The notes: generated by a model not told the origin, from the sequence alone. Positions 13,875 through 23,422 are shown, counted from the stretch's first letter. The stretch is DNA of 32,407 bases from Darwinimomas sp045600945 (GCA_045600945.1 JAZRYX010000083.1:1-32407); one strand, 5' to 3'. Program-made: numbers and translations.

Positions 13875-14708
13875 ATGAAATTTTTCAAACTGACGATACT
13901 CCCGGTCGTGCTTTTATGTATAGCATTGCTCAGCGGATTTACAAATAATTATGAAAACGGTGCCAAAATCGGACTGAACAAAGAGTGGCAATATGCCGAT
14001 GAATCCGTCATATACTCCGATAGTGCCACCATGTATAAGGCAGAAAACAACCGTAAGAACATTACCGTAGGAGTAAATGCCGGGCATGGCACTATAGGCG
14101 GAACATCCAAAAAAACCTATTGTCATCCGGACCACACACCTAAGCTTACCGGCGGCACTACGAATAAGGGTGCTCTTCAGGCGGCTGCTGTTTCATCCGG
14201 CATGACTTTCCCTGACAAGACTCCGGAGGCAGCTGTCAATCTGAAAACTGCACTTTATCTCAAAGAGATACTTCTTAATAGAGGATATGATGTTCTCATG
14301 ATCAGAGACGGCAATGACATACAGTTGGATAACGTAGCAAGAACCGTAATATGCAACAATGCTGCCGACTGTCATATAGCTATTCATTTTGACAGTGATG
14401 GACTTGATTACGATAAGGGTTGTTTCTATGTGTCCACACCTGACGGACTTAAATCAAAAGAACCTGTCAAATCCACCTGGGAAAAAAGTGAGGTGCTGGG
14501 TAAGAGTCTCATAGAGGGGCTAAAGGAAAACGGATGTAAAATAAGGAAGACACCGTATATGGAAATAGATCTTACTCAGACATCGTACAGCACTGTCCCG
14601 TCTATCGATATAGAGCTGGGTAATCAGTGTTCTGATCACAGCGATGCGGCACTCATGAAATATGCGCAGGGACTGGTCAAAGGAGTGGATATCTTCTTCG
14701 CAGAGTAA
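13875..14708 (+). CDS. N-acetylmuramoyl-L-alanine amidase (Amidase_3), exported
   Basis: 277 residues. The frame is open from 13854, but GGAGG sits 6 nt before the ATG at 13875, which also starts a clean signal peptide (MKFFKLT then a hydrophobic run). The zinc-binding residues of the AmiC/CwlC family can be placed: His71 in VNAGHG, Glu118 in KTPEAAVNLKTA, His171 in CHIAIHFDSDG, and the catalytic Glu247 in VPSIDIELGN. It would cut the bond between muramic acid and L-alanine in peptidoglycan outside the membrane. There is no obvious cell-wall-binding domain; the ~45 residues between signal and catalytic domain are unremarkable. Transcribed alone, divergent from leuS and convergent with the EF-G paralogue. 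Confidence 0.88.
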   Translation: MKFFKLTILPVVLLCIALLSGFTNNYENGAKIGLNKEWQYADESVIYSDSATMYKAENNRKNITVGVNAGHGTIGGTSKKTYCHPDHTPKLTGGTTNKGALQAAAVSSGMTFPDKTPEAAVNLKTALYLKEILLNRGYDVLMIRDGNDIQLDNVARTVICNNAADCHIAIHFDSDGLDYDKGCFYVSTPDGLKSKEPVKSTWEKSEVLGKSLIEGLKENGCKIRKTPYMEIDLTQTSYSTVPSIDIELGNQCSDHSDAALMKYAQGLVKGVDIFFAE

Positions 14709-14736
14709 GTTCTGCAATGTGAAGTAATTTTCTGTT

Positions 14737-14778
14737 ATATAAAAACAACAGCGGCGCGGGCCGCTGTTGTTTTTATAT
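14737..14778. terminator. Bidirectional intrinsic terminator
   Basis: A perfect 19-bp stem (14737-14755 with 14760-14778) with a 4-nt loop, GC-rich at the tip (CAGCGGC) and with AAAAA/TTTTT at the base on both sides. It lies between the convergent amidase and EF-G-like genes and can terminate both. Confidence 0.93.
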
Positions 14779-14793
14779 GTTTATTCAGTTCAA

Positions 14794-16896
14794 TCAGTCG
14801 TCGTCTCCGCCTGCAAGGAGTGCTGCACGCTCTGCAACCTGCTTAGCCTGAACGTCTGAAGGAGCCTGCTCGTAATGATCGAAATGATACTCGTAAGTTC
14901 CGATACCACCTGTCATTGAACGAAGATCTGTGTTGTATCCGAAAAGCTCACTCATAGGAACTTCTGCGGAAACAACCTGCTTACCTGCTGCGTTGTGCTC
15001 CATACCGAGTACACGACCACGTCTCTTGTTAAGGTCTCCCATAACATCACCGGTGAAGCTGTCCGGAACCGTAACATCAAGCTTAGCGATCGGCTCAAGA
15101 AGAACCGGGGTAGCATTCATGAAGCCTGCCTTAAATGCCATAGAAGCTGCCTTCTTGAATGCCATTTCGGAAGAATCTACCGGATGGTAAGATCCATCGT
15201 AAAGAACAGCCTTAACACCAACTACCGGATAAGCTGCCAAAGGTCCCTTCTCGCATGACTCTGCGATACCCTTTTCAACTGCCGGGAAGTAGTTCTTCGG
15301 AACTGAACCGCCGAATACTTCCTCTGCAAACTCATAAGCCTTCTCCTGATCCTGAAGCGGCTCGAATCTCATCTTAACATCACCGAACTGTCCGTGACCG
15401 CCGGACTGCTTCTTATAACGTCCCGGAGCCTCAACAGACTTTCTGATAGTCTCACGGAAGTTGAACTTCGGCTTGTCAAGTGTAACATCAACTTTATATC
15501 TGTCTTTAAGTTTTGACTTAACAATATCAAGCTGCTGATCGCCGATAGCATAGATAAGTGACTGCTTTGACTCCTTATCAACAACTGACTTAAGAGTCGG
15601 ATCCTCATCCATAAGCTTTGCGATACCTGTAGCGATCTTATCTTCCTCTCCCTTATTAACCGAGAAGTATGCCATGTAGGTATATGGCTTTGAGATCTTA
15701 AGTTCAGGGAATTCAACCTGATCAGCCTTGACTGCAAGAGAGTCGCCTGTACGTGTTGCATTAAGCTTAGCCATAGCACCGATATCACCGGCTTTGAGCT
15801 CCGGAACTTCCATAGCTTCCTTGCCGCGAAGGACATAAAGCTTACCGGTCTTCTCTTCTGTATCCTTTGTTACATTGTAGAATGTTGAATCACCCTTGAG
15901 TGATCCGTTATAAACCTTAACCAGTGTGTATTTACCGATGAACGGGTCAACGATGGTCTTGAATACCTGTCCGCAGAAGTTAGCTGATGCATCGAACTTA
16001 GCAACGAACTCTTCACCTGAAGGAACCTTTTTACCTGTTACAGGATTTGCATCAGGTGTAGGAACATAAAGCTCGATAGCTTCGATGAGAGGCTTGATAC
16101 CCTGAGCATTGATTCCTGATCCGAGGAATACCGGAGCCATATCGCAATCTGCGATACCTGTCTTAACTGCCTCTGCAACTTCGTCAGCTGAGATATCCTC
16201 ACCGCCGAAATACTTCTCCATAAGTTCTTCGGATGTTTCTGCTACAGACTCCATAAGTCTTTCACGTGCTTCGTCAAGTGCGTCCTGTGCGTCTGCAGGA
16301 ATATCACACTTCTTTGTATCTTTGCCGTCAAACTTAGCACCTTCAAGAGATACTACGTTACAGAAACCTACTGTCTTGTCGCCTTCCTTGATAGCTGTCT
16401 GGAAAGGAGCTACCTTCTGTCCGAACTTATCCTCAAGTGCTGCAAGAGTGGTTGCGTAATCAGCTGAATCGATGTCAACACCTGTTACGAAGAACATACG
16501 CGGAAGCTTGAATTCATTGCAAAGATCCCATGCTCTCTCAACACCGACCTCAACACCTGACTTGCAGTCTACAACGATAATTGCTGCGTCTGCTGCAGTA
16601 GCTGCTTCTTCTGTCTCTCCTACGAAATCAAAGAATCCGGGTGTATCAAGAATGTTGATCTTAACTTCTCCGCATTTTCCCTTATGCTCTACCGGAATAA
16701 CTGATGTAGCAATAGAGAAACCTCTCTTTGTCTCCTCTTTATCGAAATCACTTATAGTGTTACCGTCTGTTGTCTTTCCCATCTTAGAAATCGCGCCGGT
16801 AACATATGCCATAGCCTCTGCTATTGTCGTCTTACCTGCACCTCCGTGTCCAAGTAGTACAACGTTTCGAATCTGTTTAGTCTCATAAACTTTCAT
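14794..16896 (-). CDS. Diverged elongation factor G paralogue
   Basis: A 700-residue translational GTPase with full EF-G layout: G domain, domain II, and domains III-V. G1 is GHGGAGKTT (16-24). G3 is DTPGFFDF (84-91), with Phe in place of the catalytic His of canonical DTPGHVDF, as in other EF-G2-type paralogues. G4, expected NKMD, reads TGVD (138-141), losing the Asn and Lys that contact guanine. Domain IV is recognisable (PGRYKKQSGGHGQFGDV) and the C-terminus is acidic (GGDDD). AGGAGG precedes the ATG. The housekeeping fusA normally sits beside rpsG/tuf, which are absent here, so this is a second copy. Its role (recycling, stress translation or other) is unknown. Confidence 0.85.
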   Translation of the reverse strand: MKVYETKQIRNVVLLGHGGAGKTTIAEAMAYVTGAISKMGKTTDGNTISDFDKEETKRGFSIATSVIPVEHKGKCGEVKINILDTPGFFDFVGETEEAATAADAAIIVVDCKSGVEVGVERAWDLCNEFKLPRMFFVTGVDIDSADYATTLAALEDKFGQKVAPFQTAIKEGDKTVGFCNVVSLEGAKFDGKDTKKCDIPADAQDALDEARERLMESVAETSEELMEKYFGGEDISADEVAEAVKTGIADCDMAPVFLGSGINAQGIKPLIEAIELYVPTPDANPVTGKKVPSGEEFVAKFDASANFCGQVFKTIVDPFIGKYTLVKVYNGSLKGDSTFYNVTKDTEEKTGKLYVLRGKEAMEVPELKAGDIGAMAKLNATRTGDSLAVKADQVEFPELKISKPYTYMAYFSVNKGEEDKIATGIAKLMDEDPTLKSVVDKESKQSLIYAIGDQQLDIVKSKLKDRYKVDVTLDKPKFNFRETIRKSVEAPGRYKKQSGGHGQFGDVKMRFEPLQDQEKAYEFAEEVFGGSVPKNYFPAVEKGIAESCEKGPLAAYPVVGVKAVLYDGSYHPVDSSEMAFKKAASMAFKAGFMNATPVLLEPIAKLDVTVPDSFTGDVMGDLNKRRGRVLGMEHNAAGKQVVSAEVPMSELFGYNTDLRSMTGGIGTYEYHFDHYEQAPSDVQAKQVAERAALLAGGDDD

Positions 16897-16941
16897 TTCG
16901 GTAACCCTCCTAAATATTTAAACGCATTTGTTAATATCATA

Positions 16942-17625
16942 CTAAAAGATATCCGTAATTACAACCTCATATAGCCTATCTTCATCGGCAAATCTCTGCA
17001 GATCCTCAAGTTTTACGGCATCTTCAATCTTAAACCGTCCGACCCTGGTCCTCACCAGACTCTCCATAGCCGCTCCGCACCCGAGTTTCTGCCCTATATC
17101 ATGGCATAATGTTCTGATATAAGTACCTTTTGAACAGGTGACCTTCATCGTGACTCTGGGGAGATTCATCTCTTCGATGTCTATATCCATAATGTTCACG
17201 AATCTCGGTTTTCTCTCTACCTCGACTCCTTTTCTGGCCAGGTCTACTAGTTTTTTTCCTCCGACTTTTTTTGCCGAATACATAGGCGGCAGCTGGTCAT
17301 ATCCGCCGACAAAACTCATGACTGCTTCACGCACCCGACCCTCGTCAGCATTTACCTCTGTCTTACTGAGTATCTCACCGGTCATGTCCTGAGAATCCGT
17401 CGTGACCCCGAGCAGCATCACCGCACGGTAAACTTTATCGTCCGCCATAAAGCTCTCGACTTTTTTCGTGCCCTTACCGATGCACACCGGCAGCACTCCT
17501 GTCGCGGCCGGGTCCAATGTACCCGTATGCCCGATTTTCTTTATCTTCAGTATGCCCCTCATCTTTGCAACAACGTCAAATGAAGTCCATCCTGCTTCTT
17601 TATAGATGTTGATTACTCCATCCAT
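16942..17625 (-). CDS. truB: tRNA pseudouridine(55) synthase, short form
   Basis: 228 residues from the ATG at 17625 (the frame extends to 17655 inside nrnA, but this ATG gives the family start MDGVINIYKEAGWTSFDVV and follows AAGGAG). The catalytic motif GHTGTLDPAATGVLPVCIG is present, with the essential Asp, as are the downstream PPMYSAKKVGGKKL and GTYIRTLCHDIG. It makes pseudouridine 55 in the T-loop of tRNAs. TruB proteins are usually ~290-310 residues; this one ends soon after the catalytic core, so most of the C-terminal PUA-like region is absent. Last gene of the rimP-infB operon; it starts just after the nrnA stop. Confidence 0.93.
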   Translation of the reverse strand: MDGVINIYKEAGWTSFDVVAKMRGILKIKKIGHTGTLDPAATGVLPVCIGKGTKKVESFMADDKVYRAVMLLGVTTDSQDMTGEILSKTEVNADEGRVREAVMSFVGGYDQLPPMYSAKKVGGKKLVDLARKGVEVERKPRFVNIMDIDIEEMNLPRVTMKVTCSKGTYIRTLCHDIGQKLGCGAAMESLVRTRVGRFKIEDAVKLEDLQRFADEDRLYEVVITDIF

Positions 17626-17629
17626 CAGG

Positions 17630-18583
17630 TTAAAACTGCTCCTTAGCTTCTTCAATGATCATATCCGCAATCATCTGAGGATCGCCCTTGATCGTGCAGC
17701 CGGCTGCTTTGGCATGTCCTCCGCCGTCGTGTCTTAGTGCTATTGCCGTACAATCAAGATTGTCGGACGAACGCATACTGAGCTTATATGATTCCGGTCC
17801 GTCCTGGTATATGAGCACGGCAAAGTCCACTCCGCCGATTTGTCTCAGTTCGGATGATATCCCGTCAAGCTCGATGCTCGTGATGCCGAATTTCTTCATA
17901 TCTTTCCATGTGAAGATCGTGTAGACGCAGCGACCGTTTTCGCAGAGCACGGCATGCTGCAATGCATATCCCCATGCTCTCGTCTGCGGATAAGTCTTCT
18001 GATAGAAAGAGTAATTGATGATGTATTCGGAATTGATGCCTTTACTCATAAGCTTTCCGGCTATTTCCATAGTACGCGGTGATGTGCATGAATAAATGAA
18101 AACTCCGGTGTCATGAACTATGCCGGTATATATACATTCTGCAGTCTTCTTATCAATACAGTCCTCATCAAGGAGTTCATATAAGACCTCACTTGTGGAG
18201 CTTGCATCCGGTCTTATATCATTGAACTCACAGAAACCCGGATTGGTCTTATGATGATCTACACACATGCTGTGTTTCGCGCGATTACATACTTGTGCAA
18301 ACTCTCCCATCCTTTCTATGGAGGAGATGTCCTGGACGATGGCCAGATCATACACCTCAAGGGCCTGATTGAGTTTAGTACATATCTCATTATATCCGTT
18401 CAAAAATCTGAACTTTGAGATCTTCGTTTCAAGAAAAACCTGAACCTTTTTATCAGGGTAATTTGACTTTATGTAATTATATGTTCCGAGGCATGAGCCG
18501 ATGTCATCACCATCAGGTCTTATATGGCCGATGACGGCAATTACATGCGCGTCCTCAATTAACTGCGTCAGTCTGCTCATCAT
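17630..18583 (-). CDS. nrnA: DHH-family nanoRNase/pAp phosphatase
   Basis: About 317 residues from ATG 18583 (a second ATG follows immediately); the longer frame to 18613 would lie deeper inside rbfA. DHH-DHHA1 signatures: HIRPDGDDIGS (metal-binding Asp residues), the central VDHHKTNP, and RHDGGGHAKAAG in the DHHA1 domain. NrnA proteins degrade 2-5 nt RNA oligomers and can dephosphorylate pAp; some also process cyclic dinucleotide products. It overlaps the rbfA 3' end by 29 nt, and truB begins within a few bases of its stop. The rbfA-nrnA-truB order is standard in Firmicutes. Confidence 0.92.
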   Translation of the reverse strand: MMSRLTQLIEDAHVIAVIGHIRPDGDDIGSCLGTYNYIKSNYPDKKVQVFLETKISKFRFLNGYNEICTKLNQALEVYDLAIVQDISSIERMGEFAQVCNRAKHSMCVDHHKTNPGFCEFNDIRPDASSTSEVLYELLDEDCIDKKTAECIYTGIVHDTGVFIYSCTSPRTMEIAGKLMSKGINSEYIINYSFYQKTYPQTRAWGYALQHAVLCENGRCVYTIFTWKDMKKFGITSIELDGISSELRQIGGVDFAVLIYQDGPESYKLSMRSSDNLDCTAIALRHDGGGHAKAAGCTIKGDPQMIADMIIEEAKEQF

Positions 18584-18959
18584 TTTCCGAAAGCACGTGT
18601 GCCTTATTGTCATTGGCGATTACCTCGTCAATAAGTTTTGACATATGGATACCGTACTCTAACGATCTGTCCAGAACAAATTTAAGTTCCGGAGTATTGC
18701 GTAAGTTTACTCTTGACGCAAGCTCTCTCCTGATAAATCCCATGGCATTGGTAAGACCTGTTATCGTTTCCTGTCCATGTGCTTCATCTCCGAGTACGCT
18801 GATATATGCCGTGCAATATTTAAGATCCGGAGTTACGTTCACATCGGTGACTGTAGCCATGGGATCTATACGCGGATCCTTAAGCTCACCGATGATGAGC
18901 GATAATTCCTTCTGAACCTCTGAATTGATTCTTGTGTTTTTTATACTGCCTTTTCTCAT
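18555..18959 (-). CDS. rbfA: Ribosome-binding factor A
   Basis: 134 residues, MRKGSIKNTRINSEVQKELS at the N-terminus and the KH-like core with DPRIDPMATVTDVNVTPDLK, KYCTAYISVLGDE and NTPELKFVLDRSLEYG. RbfA helps late 30S subunit maturation, acting on 16S rRNA near the 5' end. The ATG overlaps the infB stop (TAATG), a typical coupling arrangement. The last ~15 residues (NDEQTDAVN region) are non-conserved and double as the start of nrnA in another frame. Confidence 0.95.
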   Translation of the reverse strand: MRKGSIKNTRINSEVQKELSLIIGELKDPRIDPMATVTDVNVTPDLKYCTAYISVLGDEAHGQETITGLTNAMGFIRRELASRVNLRNTPELKFVLDRSLEYGIHMSKLIDEVIANDNKAHVLSENDEQTDAVN

Positions 18960-21805
18960 TATGATCTTGGCACCTCAACCATTATGTAGCCTTCAATCTG
19001 ATCACCCTCACGGATCTCATTGAATCCGTCAAATACAAGACCGCACTCATAACCTGCCTTGACTTCTTTGACATCATCTTTGAATCTCTTAAGTGATGCT
19101 AAGTTTCCGTCAAATATCTTCTCACCCTCGCGAGTGATTCTTGCCTTGCATCCTCTCTGGAACATACCATCGAGTACATAAGAACCTGCGATAGAACCTA
19201 CACCCGAAGCCTTGAAAATCATACGTATTTCTGCATGTCCGATGATCTTCTCTTCGTATATCGGTGCAAGCATACCCTTCATGGCATTTTCGATATCCTC
19301 GATAGCATTATAGATTACGGTGTAAAGTCTGATATCGACCTTCTCACTGTCGGCTGTAGGCTTGGCATTAGGATCTACACCTACATTGAAACCGATGATG
19401 ATAGCATTACTTGCAGATGCAAGTGATACATCGGATTCGTTGATGGCACCTACGCCGCCGTGGATGACTTTAACCTGAACTTCCTCATTGGAAAGTTTGA
19501 CAAGGCTCTGCTTAACAGCTTCAACCGAACCCTGAACATCGGCTTTGACGATAATCGGAAGTTCTTTGACATTTCCTGCCTTGATCTGATCGAAGAGATC
19601 ATCAAGGCTCATCTTAGCCTTTGTATCTTCAATAAGTTTGTTCTTGCCTTCCGTTACGAATGTTGCAGCGAAGTCTTTTGCTTCCTTATCGCTCTCGCAT
19701 GAAACGAAAACTTCACCTGCATTGGGCGCTGCGGAAAGTCCGAGTATCTCAACAGGGGTCGAAGGTGTTGCAACCTTTACTCTCTGACCTTTATCGTTGA
19801 TCATCGCACGAACCTTACCTGAGCAGGCTCCTGCAGCTACGAAATCTCCGACATGAAGTGTACCCTTCTGAACGAGTACGGTTGCAACAGGTCCGCGGCC
19901 TTTATCAAGTTCAGCCTCGATAACGATACCTCTTGCAAGTCTGTTCGGATTGGCTTTGAGTTCTTTGACATCTGCAGTAAGTATGATCATCTCAAGAAGA
20001 TCTTCGATACCTTCTCCGGTCTTTGCAGATACAGGACAGAATGCTGTCGTGCCGCCCCAATCCTCGGGAATGAGTTCATACTCCGAAAGTTCCTGTTTAA
20101 CACGGTCAATATTAGCTGCCGGCTTATCAATCTTATTAACTGCAACCACTATATCAACACCCGCTGCCTTGGCATGGTTGATTGCTTCGACTGTCTGCGG
20201 CATGACACCGTCGTCAGCTGCTACAACCAGAACTGCGATATCGGTAGCCTGTGCACCACGCATACGCATAGCAGTGAATGCTTCATGTCCCGGTGTATCA
20301 AGGAATGTGATAAGACGCTCACCGATTCTTGCCTGATAAGCACCGATAGCCTGTGTGATACCGCCTGCCTCACGGCTTGTTACATTGGTTGCACGAATCT
20401 TATCAAGAAGTGATGTCTTTCCGTGATCAACGTGACCCATTACGCAGACTACAGGCGGACGTGTGATCATATCTGCCTCGTCCTCTTCTGCTTCTTTAAG
20501 AAGTTCTGCTATGACATCGACTTTCTCTTCCATCGTACAGATTACTTCATACTCAAGTGCAATCTCTTCTGCCTGCTCGAATGAAAGTTCCGTGTTGACA
20601 TTTACAAGTTCACCCTTAAGGAAGAGTTTCTTAACGATAACTGCCGGCTGAAGTTTCAGCTTGCCTGCAAGATCCTTGATGTTGATTGTCTCAGGGATGA
20701 TGATCTCTTTGATATCTTCATCAACCTGTTCTTTGATGACTGTCTCGGGCTTGATGAACGGATGGCGTGAAACCTTGCCGCCCTTATTGATCGGGCCGTC
20801 CTCGGTGCGATGCTTCTTATCGCTCTTATCCTTGTAATTGTTCTTACCCTGTTTGTTGTTTGTATTTTTCTTTCCTCCGAAAGCGCCGCCTGTTGCTCCC
20901 TGCGGTGCCTGTCCCGGACGTGCAGGATTCGGTCTCTGATTATTTCTGTTCTCGAATCTTACCGGCTTACGCTCAGGCTGTCCGTCCTTACCCTGCTGGC
21001 CCGGACGTGCACCCTGCTGATTCTGATTTCTGTCGGGACGCTGATTTCTGTTATCACGATTGAATCTGCTATTGTCCCTGTTATTATCTCTCTTATTGTT
21101 TCTCTGATTTGCATTCTGGCTTGGAGATACCGGAGCTTTTTCTTTCTTTGGCTGGTTGGCAAATACATTGCCAAGGGTTGTAACTTTATTACGACCCTCA
21201 ACTAACGGAGCTTTATGTGTTTCCTGTTTCTTTTCTTCTGTCTTACCGGTCGGAGCCTGTGCCGGTTCTGTCTTCGGAGCTTCACTTACCTGAGCCTTTG
21301 CAGTCACCTCAGTTTCTGGAGTCTTAACTTCCTCTGCAGGTGCAGGTGTCGGTGCCGGTTCTTCTTTTTTGGCAACCGTAATGACACGTCCCGTCGTTGA
21401 AGGATCCACCTTCTGGCGAACCGTACGACGCGGCTGTTGTGCATTCTGCGGTCTGAAAACAGCTGTGAGCTTTTTCTTTTTAGGCTCATCATCGGCCGTG
21501 TCAGCATTTGCTGTTACAGGTTTGTTGTTCATGATAGGTTTATCGACCTTGACAGGTTTCGACGCCTTCTCAATCTCAACAGCCTTAGCCGATTTAACAG
21601 GCTTCTCTCTTTTAATCGGCTTGTCAACTTTGACAGGTTTCTCCGGTTCGGGCTTCGGCTCACCGAAAGCGTCTCTTACCTTTTCAGCCTGCTCATCAGT
21701 CACATTGGACATGTGACTTTTAACATCTGCTCCGTTTGCATTCAGGAAAGCAACCAGCTCCTTGTTTGCTACTCCCAGTTCTTTAGAAAGATCGTTAACT
21801 CTCAA
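18959..21805 (-). CDS. infB: Translation initiation factor IF-2
   Basis: About 948 residues. The frame opens at TTG 21820, but GGAGGA lies inside that extension at correct spacing for TTG 21805, so the protein likely begins MRVNDLSKELGV, a standard IF-2N domain start. Residues ~50-345 form a long low-complexity linker rich in Lys, Pro, Asn, Arg and Gln. A second IF-2N module follows (IKDLAGKLKLQPAVIVKKLF). The G domain has GHVDHGKTSLL (G1, ~457-467), DTPGHEAF (G3) and NKID (G4). C-terminal domains bind fMet-tRNA (RITREGEKIFDG region). It places initiator tRNA on the 30S subunit. Confidence 0.96.
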   Translation of the reverse strand: MRVNDLSKELGVANKELVAFLNANGADVKSHMSNVTDEQAEKVRDAFGEPKPEPEKPVKVDKPIKREKPVKSAKAVEIEKASKPVKVDKPIMNNKPVTANADTADDEPKKKKLTAVFRPQNAQQPRRTVRQKVDPSTTGRVITVAKKEEPAPTPAPAEEVKTPETEVTAKAQVSEAPKTEPAQAPTGKTEEKKQETHKAPLVEGRNKVTTLGNVFANQPKKEKAPVSPSQNANQRNNKRDNNRDNSRFNRDNRNQRPDRNQNQQGARPGQQGKDGQPERKPVRFENRNNQRPNPARPGQAPQGATGGAFGGKKNTNNKQGKNNYKDKSDKKHRTEDGPINKGGKVSRHPFIKPETVIKEQVDEDIKEIIIPETINIKDLAGKLKLQPAVIVKKLFLKGELVNVNTELSFEQAEEIALEYEVICTMEEKVDVIAELLKEAEEDEADMITRPPVVCVMGHVDHGKTSLLDKIRATNVTSREAGGITQAIGAYQARIGERLITFLDTPGHEAFTAMRMRGAQATDIAVLVVAADDGVMPQTVEAINHAKAAGVDIVVAVNKIDKPAANIDRVKQELSEYELIPEDWGGTTAFCPVSAKTGEGIEDLLEMIILTADVKELKANPNRLARGIVIEAELDKGRGPVATVLVQKGTLHVGDFVAAGACSGKVRAMINDKGQRVKVATPSTPVEILGLSAAPNAGEVFVSCESDKEAKDFAATFVTEGKNKLIEDTKAKMSLDDLFDQIKAGNVKELPIIVKADVQGSVEAVKQSLVKLSNEEVQVKVIHGGVGAINESDVSLASASNAIIIGFNVGVDPNAKPTADSEKVDIRLYTVIYNAIEDIENAMKGMLAPIYEEKIIGHAEIRMIFKASGVGSIAGSYVLDGMFQRGCKARITREGEKIFDGNLASLKRFKDDVKEVKAGYECGLVFDGFNEIREGDQIEGYIMVEVPRS

Positions 21806-21821
21806 TTTTCTCCTCCGCAAA

Positions 21822-22109
21822 TCAGTCTAATAATTTCTTTATGCTTTCTGCAAAATTCTTATCACTTACGGCCATGGATACATGACCGAGATCCATCCTG
21901 GTTCCGTATTCATAGATCGGCACGTGATAATACTTACACTTATCGTGAAAAAGTTTTTTCGTATTATCCGAAGCATCGATAGTTACTATGACGATGCCTT
22001 TTTTACCCGAGCGTATGAAATCGACTACCATTTCTTCACCGCTTATGAGCTTGCCTGCTTTTTTTGCCAGGCCCAGCATACTTATCACTTTGTCATTCAA
22101 GGTTCGCAA
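21822..22109 (-). CDS. ylxQ: Ribosomal L7Ae-family RNA-binding protein YlxQ
   Basis: About 92-95 residues, with the L7Ae/L30e-type fold signature LGLAKKAGKLISGEE and a typical KKGIVIVTIDASDNTKKLF segment. The start is a TTG, at 22109 or 22100: AGGAGG is 3 nt before the first (too close) and 12 nt before the second (MNDKVISMLG), so the second is at least as likely. It overlaps the ylxR end. Homologues lie between nusA and infB in most Firmicutes and probably bind kink-turn RNA; the exact role is not established. Confidence 0.9.
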   Translation of the reverse strand: MRTLNDKVISMLGLAKKAGKLISGEEMVVDFIRSGKKGIVIVTIDASDNTKKLFHDKCKYYHVPIYEYGTRMDLGHVSMAVSDKNFAESIKKLLD

Positions 22110-22296
22110 GTGCCTCCTTAATCTGACTGCTTGTTTTTTTATTCTTCATGAGTTTGCTTATACATTCGTGATCATTACACACGTATTTCCCGCGATCCGG
22201 GGAATCACCGTTGATCCTTATAAGCTCACTCTTCGGTCTTCTCATCCTGCACGCCAGACACATTCTCATCGGCACGTGCTTCGTCTTCTGACACAT
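22093..22296 (-). CDS. ylxR: YlxR/RnpM family (DUF448) RNA-binding protein
   Basis: 67 residues, start ATG 22296 with AGAGG 7 nt upstream, inside the nusA 3' end (71-nt overlap in another frame). The conserved signature is PMRMCLACRMRRPKSELIRI, followed by the GKYVCNDHECI segment. Family members are small basic proteins; in Bacillus one has been reported to bind RNase P RNA. Its position between nusA and ylxQ is the universal Firmicute order. Confidence 0.9.
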   Translation of the reverse strand: MCQKTKHVPMRMCLACRMRRPKSELIRINGDSPDRGKYVCNDHECISKLMKNKKTSSQIKEALANLE

Positions 22297-23422
22297 ACTC
22301 TACCTCTTCAAGATCAAGTGCTCCCTCAGGCTGGTAATCGATACCGAGCTCATCAAAGAGACCTGTTTCTCTTGCCTGTGATTCTGACTTGATGTCAATC
22401 TTAAAGTTTGTAAGCTTAGCCGCAAGTCTTGCGTTCTGTCCTTCCTTACCGATGGCAAGTGAAAGCTGATAATCCGGAACGATGACAGTTGCTTCTTTAG
22501 CTTCTTCATCTGCAACTACACAGATAACTTTTGCCGGGCTGAGTGCATTCTCAATAAGATATGCCGGGTTCTCATCCCAGTTGATGATGTCTATCTTCTC
22601 TCCACGAAGTTCATCAACAACCGCATTAACACGTGAACCGTTAAGTCCTACGCATGAACCTACCGGATCTACGTTCTCATCATATGATGCAACTGCGATC
22701 TTTGTTCTTGAACCTGCCTCGCGGGCGATACTCATAATCTCAACGGTTCCGTCCTTGATCTCGGAAACTTCCGATTCAAAAAGTCTTCTGACAAGATCCG
22801 GATGTGTTCTTGATACAGAAATCTTCGGACCCTTGGGTGCATCCTTAACTTCAAGAACAAATACTCTGACTCTGTCACCGAGTTTAAGATTCTCAGAAGG
22901 AACCTGCTCGTTCTCTGACAGGATGCCGTCAACTTTTCCGAGGTTGATTGCAAAGTTCCTGCCGATAGATCTCTGAACGATACCTGTTACGATATCATGC
23001 TCTTTTGCGAAGTAGTCGTAGTATACAACCTTGCGCTCTTCTTCTCTTATCTTCTGAAGGATAACGTTCTTTGCAACACCCGTCGCGATACGTCCGAACT
23101 CCTTGGACTCAACAGGGAACTGAATATAATCACCGATTTCATAACTCGGATCAATGAGCTTGGCTTCTGCTACTTTGATTTTGAAAGCCTTTTCCTCTAC
23201 AGGATCGCCCTCCGGATCATAATCCTCAACAACTTCCTTGGTACGTACAACTTTGTAATCGCATGTATCCGGATCGATGAGAACCTGACAGTTGTCAGAT
23301 ACACCGAAATGGTTCTTGCAGGCTGATAAAAGAGAATTTTCGATTGCTTCAAGCAAGCTTTCTTTGCTGATGTTCTTCTCTTTGCCAAGTAATGTAATGG
23401 CCTCCATAAGTTCCTTACTCAT
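22226..23422 (-). CDS. nusA: Transcription termination/antitermination factor NusA
   Basis: 398 residues. The frame reaches 23455, but AGGAGG lies 9 nt before ATG 23422 (MSKELMEAITLLGKEKN), the family start. Domain order: N-terminal RNA-polymerase-binding domain (1-~125), S1 domain (DIVTGIVQRSIGRNFAINLG), KH1 (EVSEIKDGTVEIMSIAREAG) and KH2 (VIVPDYQLSLAIGKEGQNAR). The tail from ~360 is acidic and lacks the C-terminal repeats of E. coli NusA, as is normal in Firmicutes. It binds nascent RNA and modulates pausing. The last 71 nt also encode the YlxR N-terminus in another frame. Confidence 0.96.
   Translation of the reverse strand: MSKELMEAITLLGKEKNISKESLLEAIENSLLSACKNHFGVSDNCQVLIDPDTCDYKVVRTKEVVEDYDPEGDPVEEKAFKIKVAEAKLIDPSYEIGDYIQFPVESKEFGRIATGVAKNVILQKIREEERKVVYYDYFAKEHDIVTGIVQRSIGRNFAINLGKVDGILSENEQVPSENLKLGDRVRVFVLEVKDAPKGPKISVSRTHPDLVRRLFESEVSEIKDGTVEIMSIAREAGSRTKIAVASYDENVDPVGSCVGLNGSRVNAVVDELRGEKIDIINWDENPAYLIENALSPAKVICVVADEEAKEATVIVPDYQLSLAIGKEGQNARLAAKLTNFKIDIKSESQARETGLFDELGIDYQPEGALDLEEVEYVSEDEARADENVSGVQDEKTEE

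Noticed and set aside
19853..20413. 186-codon plus-strand frame opposite infB
   Set aside because: Antisense shadow of a highly conserved IF-2 G domain; no ribosome binding site and no recognisable protein.
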